Shown: positions 8,460 through 16,650 of the stretch, piece by piece
Layout of the letters: every line of letters begins with the position of its first letter
Position numbering within the stretch: the stretch's first letter is position 1
Assembly: GCA_002238855.1 (NCBI GenBank)
Contig: MPND01000029.1
Location: 1-46,786, forward strand
DNA: 46,786 bases
Reading direction: 5' to 3'
From: SAR202 cluster bacterium bin90
GTDB taxonomy: Bacteria > Chloroflexota > Dehalococcoidia > Lucifugimonadales > JADFKI01
Notes under the pieces: model-generated
The model's database searches: none
Seen by the model: the letters and a program-made list of their open reading frames with translations, nothing else
What the model was told of the DNA's origin: nothing
Position numbers and translations under genes: made by a program

Positions 8460-9716
8460 ATGACAACAGCCGTAGTCATATTCGGTATCTCCTATTTCCT
8501 GATCGCCACGGGTCGTATCCCTCATGTTCTGATTGCCGTGCTGGGCGCTATATCTATGGTGTTCCTCGGCGTAATGACGGAACACGAAGCGCTTTCGCAC
8601 GTAAACCTGGAAGTCGTGCTGCTATTGGCAGGGATGATGTCTCTGGCGAACGTCTTTGCACGGACGGGAGCTTTCGAATGGGCAGCGATTAAGGCGGCGC
8701 AGGTCGTTAGGGGCGACGGCTTCCTCACCCTCTGCCTTCTGTGCGTAATCACCGCCGTGGCGTCCGCATTTCTCGACAACGTCACGGTGGTCGTACTTGC
8801 GGTTCCTATCACCCTTTCCATCTGCCGGATGCTGGATGTACAGCCGATTCCCTTCCTGCTGGCGCAGGTCTTCGCATCGAATATAGGCGGCGTGTCAACG
8901 ATCGTAGCAGACCCGCCCAACATCATAATCGCCGCCGAGGCGGACATCGGGTTTCTGGACTTCATGCTCAACGCCGGACCGGTAGGCATCGCCGGCATGT
9001 TGGTCCTGATCGGCATGCTCTACCTGTGGTTTCGCAAAAGCACTGTAACGACGGAGGAAAGCCGTGCGACTGTCATGCAGCGAAACGCAGCAGCCGCTAT
9101 CACAGATTTTGTTCTCCTGAAAAAGTGCATTGTAGTATTCACCTTCACAGTGGTGGGCTTTCTGGTACACGACCTGTTGCACGTGGGCCCGGCATTCGTA
9201 GCCGTCGCATCTGCCACCGTCCTCATCCTTATTAGCCGGATTGACCCGCACGAGGTGCTCGAACAGGTGGAATGGACGACGCTGGCGTTTTTCGTGGGCC
9301 TGTTCATACTTGTAGGAGGGTTGGAAGAGACTGGCGTTACGGTGATAGTTCGGGAGTGGCTTGTGGATGTGTCGGGTGGCAGCGATAGAAATCTGGCATT
9401 CCTGCTTATATGGTTCGGCGGAGTCACATCGGCAATCGTGGACAACGTGCCATTCACCGCGACAATGGTTGAGGTAGTACGCGGGGTGTCAAATGACGAC
9501 CTGGGCATATCTCCGCTGTGGTGGGCGCTCGCCCTCGGAGCCGATCTCGGCGGCAACGCCACTATCGTCGGCGCGTCCGCCAATGTCATCGTCGTCAACC
9601 TTGCGCGCGCCAGGGGTCACTCAATCAGTTTCTTGCACTTTTTCAGATACGGCGCAGTGATCAGCGCACTCACCCTACTGCTATCCACGGCGTACCTATG
9701 GCTACGATATTTCTAG
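8460..9716 (+). CDS. ArsB/NhaD/SLC13-type ion transporter permease
   Basis: This is a 418-residue inner-membrane protein with about 11-12 hydrophobic segments. It has the inverted two-half architecture of the ion-transporter superfamily. The first half carries FLDNVTVVVLAVPI followed by GGVSTIVADPPNIII; the second half carries IVDNVPFTATMVEVV followed by GGNATIVGASANVIVV. Paired DN-containing hairpins with helix-breaking Gly/Pro/Asn motifs are the family's substrate sites. Members move sodium/protons, arsenite or dicarboxylates, and sequence alone does not settle which. No arsenic genes are nearby, so an arsenite role is not supported. The gene is monocistronic with a poor Shine-Dalgarno before the ATG. 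Confidence 0.87.
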   Translation: MTTAVVIFGISYFLIATGRIPHVLIAVLGAISMVFLGVMTEHEALSHVNLEVVLLLAGMMSLANVFARTGAFEWAAIKAAQVVRGDGFLTLCLLCVITAVASAFLDNVTVVVLAVPITLSICRMLDVQPIPFLLAQVFASNIGGVSTIVADPPNIIIAAEADIGFLDFMLNAGPVGIAGMLVLIGMLYLWFRKSTVTTEESRATVMQRNAAAAITDFVLLKKCIVVFTFTVVGFLVHDLLHVGPAFVAVASATVLILISRIDPHEVLEQVEWTTLAFFVGLFILVGGLEETGVTVIVREWLVDVSGGSDRNLAFLLIWFGGVTSAIVDNVPFTATMVEVVRGVSNDDLGISPLWWALALGADLGGNATIVGASANVIVVNLARARGHSISFLHFFRYGAVISALTLLLSTAYLWLRYF

Positions 9717-9760
9717 TGCTAGCACCACAAGGCTAGCGCCACAGGGCAAATCGCATAAGG

Positions 9761-11191
9761 CTACATAGTCTTGTGGCCGTTGGGGGCGTATGCGGCAAGG
9801 TCGCGATTGCCGGGCAGGTACTCGGCGCGTCCCTTCGGCCTGTGCATCACACCGTTCTCAACCAGTATTTCGCCCCTCTGCATTGTCATAATGGGTTGTC
9901 CGATAACGTCCTTGCCCTCGAACATCGTGAAGTCTGCGAGGCAATGCTGCGCCTCTGCCGAGAGGGTATGCTCGACTGCCGGGTCGAACAGAACAATGTC
10001 CGCGTCTGTGCCCGGATCCAGCGAGCCTTTCTTCGGATACAGGCCGAAAATCTTGGCAGGATTTTCGCACAACACCTGCACCAGCCGAGGCAAGGTAATG
10101 CGTCCCATGTTGACGCCCTCGTGGTAGGCGACGCAGAGCATTTGCTCTGCCCAATTGCCTCCGAAAGTTGCGTCGAATATAGAGGCTTCCGCATCAGGGT
10201 CGGTCTCAGCGTCATACGAGGCCTTCTGAGACTTCTTGTGCCCGCAGAAGTCGCTCGCTATCGTATCAATTAGGTGAGACGACAACCCGCGCCACATCGC
10301 TTCGTTGTCCTCGCGCTCGCGCAGGGGTGGGCCTATCTTGGCGAGTGCGCCGAAGTCGAGCATCTTCTGATTGGTCAGGTCGAGATATTGCGGGCAAGTC
10401 TCCGCGTATAGCTGAACATCGCCGCCCCGGAAGCGTTCCAGCACACCGATCATCTCCCTCGCCGACAGGTGGACGATATAAAGCGGGCAGCCGGTAACCT
10501 CAGCGTAGGTCGCCGCACGGTTCGCAGCCTCGATCTCAAGGATACGCGGCTGAGAGGGAGCATAGTGCTCTCTGCCGGTGTTCCCCTCCTCTGTCGCCTT
10601 GTCCACGAGGTAGTCGATGCAGTACCCGTTCTCCGCATGCACCATGGCGATTCCACCGTCCGCTGCTGCAAGCTCCATCGCCTTCAGCATTCGGTCGTCC
10701 GGCATCATCATGCCCCGGCGCGGGTACGTCATGTACATCTTGAAGGATATGACGCCCATGTCCATCATTTCGGGAACCTGGTCCTCAACATCGTCGTCGC
10801 CCAGCAAGATGGCGTGGATGGCGTAGTCGAGATACGAGGTTTCCGCAGCCTCGTCCATGAACTCCCGAATGATGTCCGACACAGTGCCCTCAACGCCCTC
10901 ACGGCGCCTGTTGGCAATGAACGGCACGACAGTGGTGATGCCGCCGAAAGCCGCGCTCATAGAGAAGGTCTCGATGCGGTCGGCATATACGGGGTGGTTG
11001 TGTGCGTCAACAATACCGGGCATGACATAAAGACCGGCGGCGTCTATCACCCGCGCCGCGTCCTCAAGTCTGTACTGGTCAGAATCGGCGCAAATCTTGC
11101 CGTCCTTCACCACGATGTCCTCGCGGGTCACACCCGTCCCGCGAACTACAAGCCCGCCGTGGATGTTGTAGTCTGCGCTTCGATTGGTCAT
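9761..11191 (-). CDS. Dihydropyrimidinase/D-hydantoinase-like cyclic amidohydrolase
   Basis: This 476-residue cytosolic metal enzyme should open cyclic amides (hydantoins, dihydropyrimidines or allantoin-like rings). The binuclear metal site is readable: H64 and H66 in VDAHNHP, the carboxylated lysine K151 in FKMYMTY, H185 in MVHAENG, H241 in IVHLS and D314 in ASDFCGH. The residue after D314 is Phe where many hydantoinases have His, which may affect substrate choice. AGGAGGG stands five bases before the ATG. It is followed upstream on the same strand by an LLM monooxygenase (11247-12455), 55 bases away, so the two probably share a transcript and a catabolic pathway for N-containing rings. Confidence 0.88.
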   Translation of the reverse strand: MTNRSADYNIHGGLVVRGTGVTREDIVVKDGKICADSDQYRLEDAARVIDAAGLYVMPGIVDAHNHPVYADRIETFSMSAAFGGITTVVPFIANRRREGVEGTVSDIIREFMDEAAETSYLDYAIHAILLGDDDVEDQVPEMMDMGVISFKMYMTYPRRGMMMPDDRMLKAMELAAADGGIAMVHAENGYCIDYLVDKATEEGNTGREHYAPSQPRILEIEAANRAATYAEVTGCPLYIVHLSAREMIGVLERFRGGDVQLYAETCPQYLDLTNQKMLDFGALAKIGPPLREREDNEAMWRGLSSHLIDTIASDFCGHKKSQKASYDAETDPDAEASIFDATFGGNWAEQMLCVAYHEGVNMGRITLPRLVQVLCENPAKIFGLYPKKGSLDPGTDADIVLFDPAVEHTLSAEAQHCLADFTMFEGKDVIGQPIMTMQRGEILVENGVMHRPKGRAEYLPGNRDLAAYAPNGHKTM

Positions 11192-11246
11192 CTGGCCCTC
11201 CTGACTTGCTGCACTCGATTGGTTATTTGACTGTCCACAGACGGCC

Positions 11247-12455
11247 TTATCGCGCTGTCAGTCGTTCCTCTCTTCCGGCAGCCTCATCAACGGCTAGCGC
11301 TTCCTCTGCGCGCTCGTTCTCACCTATCTTCGACCGGATAGCCTGTTGCGCGCGGTTCCAGTACTCACGGTTATCGGTTACGAATCTGTGAGATTCGAAG
11401 TAGTCGTCAAGAAGCCCGTTAACCTGCGGCACGACATAGCGAGCCACCATGTCCCAACTTCGGCGGGTATTTTCCCGGTTCGCCCAATCATGCACGAACC
11501 CGATGACGCAGCCAAATCCGCCGGTTAGCTCCACCATATCGCGGATTCTTGCTACGAGGTCATCGGGCGTTCCTATAACAGCCGTGCTCAATTCCGAGAA
11601 CGCAACTCCGTCAACCGCCTCGTCAGGCGTCTTGTATATGGTCCCCACTCCGCCGGCGAGTGTGCCTATGGAATATTCGTTGTTGTGTCTCATTAAGCCA
11701 TGCTTCGCCTGTTCCCGTGCTTCCTTGCGCGTTTCCGCGATGTGCCAGTTCAGCACAATGCGCCAGTCTTTGCGGTCAACGGTGTTGCCGTGCTTTGCGG
11801 CGGACTCCTCTGCAAAGCTCCATTGCAGCGGCAGCGCCCTTATACCATCCTGAGTCAGCGAACCGATGGAGAGCACTCCTGCACGGTGCTTGCCTGCAAG
11901 TGTCATGCCCGATGGACTGACGATTGATGCGACCGCAAACTCCATGTCCTCTTGCAGCGGCTTCAATTGCAGTTTTGCATCGTTCAGCTTGAACCACTCT
12001 GATTCGTAGCTGAAGCGCTCGTTCTCGGTGAATAGTCGGCGAATGATTCCCATCGCCTCGTCCTGTCTGTCTCGCAAGACCATAGGGTCGATGCCGAGCG
12101 TGTGGGCATCGGAGGGCAATGCACCGGGTCCCGAGCCGAATATCACGCGTCCGCGCGACTGGTGGTCCAACTGCACCATTCGCTGCGCTACCATGAACGG
12201 GTGGTGATAGGGCAGCGACACGACACCCGTCCCAAGCTTTATGCGCTGAGTACGCTCTGCGGCAGCAGCCAGAAACAGTTCCGGAGACGCAATTATCTCC
12301 CAGCCGGTTGAGTGGTGCTCTCCGCACCAGAACTCTTCGTATCCCAGGTGGTCGAGAAGCTGCACCAACTCCAGGTTACTCTGAAATTGCAAGGTGGGAT
12401 TCTCGCCGATCGGATGGTGTGGCGCCAGAAACGCGCCAAATCGCATCTTAGTCAA
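11247..12455 (-). CDS. LLM-class flavin-dependent monooxygenase (luciferase-like)
   Basis: This 402-residue TIM-barrel oxidoreductase uses FMNH2 or F420 to oxidise or ring-open organic substrates. Family features are the N-terminal RFGAFLAPHHP, GYEEFWCGEHHS at about residue 40, KLGTGVVSLPYHHPF and the GRVIFGSGPGALPSDA loop. The TTG at 12453-12455 is favoured as start because GGAGG lies six bases ahead; the ATG three codons later is too far from it. It shares orientation with the hydantoinase and is divergent from the alpha/beta hydrolase at 12724. Substrate unknown. Confidence 0.9.
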   Translation of the reverse strand: MTKMRFGAFLAPHHPIGENPTLQFQSNLELVQLLDHLGYEEFWCGEHHSTGWEIIASPELFLAAAAERTQRIKLGTGVVSLPYHHPFMVAQRMVQLDHQSRGRVIFGSGPGALPSDAHTLGIDPMVLRDRQDEAMGIIRRLFTENERFSYESEWFKLNDAKLQLKPLQEDMEFAVASIVSPSGMTLAGKHRAGVLSIGSLTQDGIRALPLQWSFAEESAAKHGNTVDRKDWRIVLNWHIAETRKEAREQAKHGLMRHNNEYSIGTLAGGVGTIYKTPDEAVDGVAFSELSTAVIGTPDDLVARIRDMVELTGGFGCVIGFVHDWANRENTRRSWDMVARYVVPQVNGLLDDYFESHRFVTDNREYWNRAQQAIRSKIGENERAEEALAVDEAAGREERLTAR

Positions 12456-12633
12456 TTCTGTCCTCCATTTTCTCGTGTCTTCACCATTGTCCTATGGGTG
12501 TTTGTGTAAGAATCCTGTCAATAACTTACCCGTATATCCACCCGCACATCATACACCAAACCGCCATATTCAATGCGTAGTTGGCCTCCCTTTGCTGCAT
12601 CCCCAATGAATGGAGCGCAACATCGGTGGCAAC

Positions 12634-12662
12634 TTGACAAGATAGGCGTATAAACGGACAAT
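12634..12662 (+). promoter_or_regulatory. Promoter for the hydrolase-monooxygenase pair
   Basis: A perfect -35 TTGACA at 12634-12639 and GACAAT at 12657-12662 have 17-base spacing. The leader to the ATG at 12724 is about 55 bases. Confidence 0.6.
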
Positions 12663-12723
12663 CAGGGCGAATCGGCGGCAGCCGTGAAATACTCAGTTTG
12701 CCAACAAATCACAGGAGATATGA

Positions 12724-13524
12724 ATGACTACCGCTACGAGTACATGGACGGAAGAAATAGTCGAGGTTGCGGGCAGCCGCCTTCAGATTGTGCAGGGCGG
12801 AAGCGGGGATCCTTTGCTTGTTCTACACGATGAAATGGGGCACCACGGCGCCTTACGCTGGCACGAAGCCATGGCAGAGAGCAACACACTCCACATCCCC
12901 TCTCATCCCGGATTCGGCGAATCGCCGAGGATGGAATGGGTAATGAACATGCGCGACCTCGCAGGCTGGTACCTGCGCGCACTGGACGAGATGGGATTGC
13001 AGGGAGTGAATGTCATAGGCTTCTCGCTCGGTGGTTGGCTCGCCGCGGAGATGGCGACGATGTGCCCGCAGCAGTTCAACAAGATGGTCCTGGTCGGCGC
13101 AGCAGGCATCAAGCCAAGCGTTGGCGAGATATTCGACATCTTCCTCGTAACCGCCGAGGAGTACCTTGACGGCGTCTGCCACGACAATGCCTCCGTACCA
13201 GAGTTCTCCACAGTTCGCCCGTCCGAACCGTCACCGGAGCAGATGGAGGCATGGCTTGTCGCACGCGAAGAGGCATGCCGCCTCAGTTGGAAGCCGTATA
13301 TGCACTACCCAGGGCTTCCCCATCTAATGGGTCGCGCAAAGGACCTCCCCACGCTTCTTGTATGGGGCGCCCAAGACACAATGGTACCCATCAGCGCCGG
13401 CGAGATTTACAACCAGTCCATCCCAGGCTCGCGGCTAGAGATCATTGACAACTGCGGCCACCGCCCAGAAATAGAGAAGACTGACGAGTTCCTTGCACTC
13501 GTGCAGGACTTTTTCGCAGACTAG
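12724..13524 (+). CDS. Alpha/beta hydrolase
   Basis: This is a 266-residue cytosolic hydrolase of the meta-cleavage-product/RutD-like alpha/beta fold. The catalytic triad is intact: S101 in the nucleophile elbow GFSLGG, D217 in WGAQDTMVP and H245 in NCGHRPE. The oxyanion region HDEMGHHG follows strand 3. Start is the ATG after AGGAGA. It is followed 96 bases later by a second LLM monooxygenase, an arrangement in which an oxygenase product is hydrolysed. Ester, lactone or carbamate substrates are all possible. Confidence 0.9.
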   Translation: MTTATSTWTEEIVEVAGSRLQIVQGGSGDPLLVLHDEMGHHGALRWHEAMAESNTLHIPSHPGFGESPRMEWVMNMRDLAGWYLRALDEMGLQGVNVIGFSLGGWLAAEMATMCPQQFNKMVLVGAAGIKPSVGEIFDIFLVTAEEYLDGVCHDNASVPEFSTVRPSEPSPEQMEAWLVAREEACRLSWKPYMHYPGLPHLMGRAKDLPTLLVWGAQDTMVPISAGEIYNQSIPGSRLEIIDNCGHRPEIEKTDEFLALVQDFFAD

Positions 13525-13620
13525 CGACTAGTTCGGCATTAAAGCCATCCGGACACCGCCCTCATCCGAATACCGAGAGCACCATAGAGACGTGACAGGA
13601 ACACCGTAAGGAGAGCGCCC

Positions 13621-14877
13621 ATGTTCATTGCACACTTTACAGAGCGACCATACCAAGATCCGGCATCAGGCTATTTCGGCGCAACAGGGAAGTCCATAAA
13701 GGACCTGACCCTGAGCAACGAAATCTACGACCCTGAGCTCGGGGCGAACCTGTACAACCGCTACCTCGACGAGAGGCTTTATGCGGAGGAAATGGGCTTC
13801 GACGGTCTGATGCTCAATGAGCACCACAGCACTCCTTTCTGCATGGGCGGCGCAATGAACATCGAGGCGGCGATCCTAGCCCGCATGACCAAGCGCGCGA
13901 AGATTGTTCTGCTCGGCAACATCATCCCCATCTGGGACGACCCACTTTGGCTGGTCGAGCAGCTCGCAATCATCGACATGATTTCGCGCGGCAGGCTCGT
14001 CTCCGGGTGGGTGCGCGGCACCGGGCGCGAGAGTGTTTCGCACAACGCGCCGCCGCCGTACAACTGGGAGCGATTCCAGGAGGCGCACGACTTCATCGTC
14101 AAGGCGTGGACGACGCCCGGGCCCTTCCGCTGGGAGGGTAAGCACTACCATTACCGCTATGTGAATCCGTGGGCGCGTCCATACCAGAAGCCTCATCCTC
14201 CAATCTGGCTGCCCGGCGTCGTGAGCCGCGACTCCCTCCAATGGGCTGCGCGCAACCGCATCCCGTACATCATGCTGGCGACAGAGATGGAGCCTACCAG
14301 GCAGGCGTTCCAGCTCTACCACGAGACTGCGGAAGAAGAAGGCTACGAGTCCGGCTCGCAGAACATCGGCTACCTCTGGAAGGTGCATGTGGACGAGACC
14401 GAAGAACTCGCCGAGGAGACCGCGCGCAAGTATGTGCAGGGTCCTAGCAACCCGTTCCTCGCGGGCAACGAGGGTACCGCCAACCCCGCGCTCCTGGGAC
14501 TGCCCGGTCTGACTTCTCGCCGTCGCGTCCTTCCGACCCGTGACTTCGCTACCGCCAACCGCGGCGGCAATGTCCTCGCCCGTCCGTTCGAGGAGCAGCA
14601 GGCGAACTACACCATCGTAACCGGCACGCCGGACAGCGTGCTGCCGAAGATTCGCCACGTTCTGGAAACGCTTCGCCCCGGCAGCGTAATATTCTGGGAC
14701 GGCGACGGCGCGATGACCCATGAAGACCAGATGCGCTCCCTGCGGCTGATGGGCGAGTATGTCATACCCGCCGTCCGCGAGATGGGCAAGGAACTTGAGC
14801 TGCACAGCCCATTCGAAGTTGATCCGGCAACGGGCAAGGCCGTGGAGCAGGAGCCGGCACAGGCAGTCGCCGACTAA
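13621..14877 (+). CDS. LLM-class flavin-dependent monooxygenase (luciferase-like)
   Basis: This 418-residue luciferase-like TIM-barrel protein is distinct from the one at 11247. It has GFDGLMLNEHHSTPFCMGG at about residues 59-77, KIVLLGNIIPIWDDP and a GRLVSGWVRGTGRE loop for the flavin phosphate. AAGGAGAG precedes the ATG by five bases. It is the last gene of the plus-strand pair and ends at the terminator 14900-14934. The C-terminal 40 residues (acidic, Ala/Glu-rich) extend beyond the barrel. Long members of this kind oxidise sulfonates, polyamines or ring systems; substrate not deducible here. Confidence 0.9.
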   Translation: MFIAHFTERPYQDPASGYFGATGKSIKDLTLSNEIYDPELGANLYNRYLDERLYAEEMGFDGLMLNEHHSTPFCMGGAMNIEAAILARMTKRAKIVLLGNIIPIWDDPLWLVEQLAIIDMISRGRLVSGWVRGTGRESVSHNAPPPYNWERFQEAHDFIVKAWTTPGPFRWEGKHYHYRYVNPWARPYQKPHPPIWLPGVVSRDSLQWAARNRIPYIMLATEMEPTRQAFQLYHETAEEEGYESGSQNIGYLWKVHVDETEELAEETARKYVQGPSNPFLAGNEGTANPALLGLPGLTSRRRVLPTRDFATANRGGNVLARPFEEQQANYTIVTGTPDSVLPKIRHVLETLRPGSVIFWDGDGAMTHEDQMRSLRLMGEYVIPAVREMGKELELHSPFEVDPATGKAVEQEPAQAVAD

Positions 14878-14899
14878 CAAAATACCGACGAGAGATAGA

Positions 14900-14934
14900 A
14901 AGGGACGCGCCTGCAATTGAGCGGCGCGTCCCTT
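14900..14934. terminator. Bidirectional terminator
   Basis: AAGGGACGCGCC at 14900-14911 pairs with GGCGCGTCCCTT at 14923-14934 around an 11-base loop. T-rich sequence follows on the plus strand. It lies between convergent operons. Confidence 0.88.
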
Positions 14935-14960
14935 CTCTTGTCTTTTGAATACCCTAAAAG

Positions 14961-15491
14961 CTAAAGCCTTGGGTGCTTCGCAGCCTTGTACAAGCCCAGT
15001 ACGAACATCGGCACATTTGCGCTGATGACAGCGCCCATTACCGTGACACTCGTCTCCGGTATGCCCGGCCTCCAAATGGGGTGAATTGCACCGACGTCAA
15101 TTCCTCGCTGCAGCCCGACCCATGATCCCACCATCGAGCACACCAAGACTACCGCGAAAAATATGGCATGAGAGCTTATATTGTGGTCCCTGTCAAACCA
15201 AGTCAGATAGCTACCGACCGCCGCGCCGATGCCGGTGGACACGACAAGTACCGCAACTACCCCTGTGCCATAGCCCCAAATTGAGACGTACATCGCAAGA
15301 GTCATTACGTACAGGCCAAACCCCAGAACGGCCGCGACAAATAAGCCAAGCACTCCTCTTGAGAGTACCAGGCCCAATTTGAGCAGTGGCTGCCAGCCCC
15401 ATAACTCGGCGATTGCCTTCAATTGACCGCCCTCCGGTAACCGTTCCTGTCCGTTCCTATGAGCGTAACAGACATTGATAGGCGACGCCAC
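14961..15491 (-). CDS. Small polytopic membrane protein, unknown function
   Basis: A soluble N-terminal segment of about 35 residues is followed by roughly four hydrophobic helices (about residues 36-75, 80-97, 107-126 and 149-168) with many small residues. The start is GTG at 15489-15491, eight bases after the stop of the nitroreductase gene, so it is the last cistron of the thiolase-DUF35-nitroreductase operon. No family recognised; the tryptophan and glycine pattern does not match a transporter I know. Confidence 0.7.
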   Translation of the reverse strand: MASPINVCYAHRNGQERLPEGGQLKAIAELWGWQPLLKLGLVLSRGVLGLFVAAVLGFGLYVMTLAMYVSIWGYGTGVVAVLVVSTGIGAAVGSYLTWFDRDHNISSHAIFFAVVLVCSMVGSWVGLQRGIDVGAIHPIWRPGIPETSVTVMGAVISANVPMFVLGLYKAAKHPRL

Positions 15492-15499
15492 CGATAAAC

Positions 15500-16024
15500 T
15501 CAGCCGGTGTACGGCTGTCCAAATCGCTCGACGTGCGCCACCTGCTCCAGACTCTTGCGATTCCGTCGCCCAACTCTGCCCATATTGGCGTGCAATCGAT
15601 AGCCGAACGGCAGGACGGTCAACAGGACAAGATGTTCAGGGATGCCCAGCAAGTCCTTGATAGTCTGGTTCTGCGCGGCTTCCCTTATGCCCACAAAGCA
15701 GGTTCCCATGCCCTCTTCCCAAGCCACAAGCTCCATTTGCTGCAACGCGCGCCCTGCATCCAGTTGCGCCCTGGGAGTGTCGTCCGTGGCGATTGCGATT
15801 GCCAGCGGCGCGCCTCCGATGAACGGGCCCTGCGTGGCAAGCTCGCCCAGTCGCCTTATTGTCTCATTGTCCCGGACGACAATAAAGTGCCAGGGCTGCA
15901 GGTTCTGCGAACTCGGGGATAACCTGCCCGCCTCCAAAAGCTTGTGAACAACTTCGTCCGGCACAGGATCGGGCTTGTACTCCCGTATCGTCAGGCGCGT
16001 GAGTACTGCATCATTAACATCCAT
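15500..16024 (-). CDS. Nitroreductase-family FMN oxidoreductase
   Basis: This 174-residue protein has the typical nitroreductase opening: a TIREYKPDPVPDE segment (FMN phosphate binding) and PSSQNLQPWHFIVV (flavin contact), then GMGTCFVGIRE in the C-terminal half. Members form dimers and reduce nitro groups, quinones, enones or halogenated aromatics with NAD(P)H. Start ATG follows GGGAGTGGGA. It sits between a DUF35 protein and a membrane protein in one operon, which suggests reduction of a carbon-skeleton intermediate rather than nitro compounds. Confidence 0.9.
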   Translation of the reverse strand: MDVNDAVLTRLTIREYKPDPVPDEVVHKLLEAGRLSPSSQNLQPWHFIVVRDNETIRRLGELATQGPFIGGAPLAIAIATDDTPRAQLDAGRALQQMELVAWEEGMGTCFVGIREAAQNQTIKDLLGIPEHLVLLTVLPFGYRLHANMGRVGRRNRKSLEQVAHVERFGQPYTG

Positions 16025-16068
16025 TTTATCCCACTCCCATCCTGTCTATCTGTGAATCGATGCCGGGC

Positions 16069-16578
16069 TCACACCGGATACCGCCATACCTCTCCTCGCG
16101 GGGCCTCGTCAGATAGCTTGAAGTGAGGCACCGAAAATCCCTCTTCCGTATCCAGGAACACAACCTCGACCCGCTTGCCGATACCAACATTCTCAGGGTC
16201 ATCCGGCTCCATGTTGTCGTTCAGCAGGTTTCCGGTAATGCGAAGCCCGTTCTCCGGGTTCGGCTCGCCGCTCTGCTCGTCCAGCTCCACCAGCACCACC
16301 GTGTACGGCACCCAGTCACGGAACGCGGGCATGATCGCGTGCGTAATGACCTGGTAGCTGTAAATTGTGCCCTTGCCGCTCACTTCCTGCCACTCCCAAT
16401 CGAGCGACGCGCACCACGGGCAAGCCGCTCCCGGCTCTCCGCGAAGCAGGCCGCAGCCTTCCGCCGAGCACTTCTTCACGACAAGCCTGTGCTCCATCGC
16501 CGCATCGAAATAGCCCTTGTACTCGCTATCGAGCTCTGAAATGTTCAGCGCCAGACCGCGATACTCATAAATCGGCAT
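16069..16578 (-). CDS. DUF35 Zn-ribbon/OB-fold acyl-CoA-associated protein
   Basis: This 169-residue protein has a rubredoxin-like zinc ribbon with C37, C42, C53 and C56 (the last two in CPWC), followed by an OB-fold from about residue 65 with GKGTIYSYQVI. DUF35 proteins bind CoA thioesters and form complexes with thiolases or aldolase-like partners. Here the gene lies directly after a thiolase gene on the same strand (72 bases apart), the usual pairing. GAGGAAAAGAG precedes the ATG. The first Cys pair is spaced by four residues rather than the common two. Confidence 0.9.
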   Translation of the reverse strand: MPIYEYRGLALNISELDSEYKGYFDAAMEHRLVVKKCSAEGCGLLRGEPGAACPWCASLDWEWQEVSGKGTIYSYQVITHAIMPAFRDWVPYTVVLVELDEQSGEPNPENGLRITGNLLNDNMEPDDPENVGIGKRVEVVFLDTEEGFSVPHFKLSDEAPRGEVWRYPV

Positions 16579-16650
16579 TCTCTTTTCCTCCGCACAATCA
16601 AAGAATTAAAGTAGCCTCACCATCCACACATACACCGCAGACACCGGCAA

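Noticed and set aside
8460..9716. Calling the permease ArsB (arsenite pump)
   Set aside because: The family also includes Na+/H+ and dicarboxylate carriers, and no arsR, arsC or arsA gene is nearby.
13876..15075. 399-codon minus-strand frame over the second LLM gene
   Set aside because: It crosses a strong terminator and has shadow-like composition.
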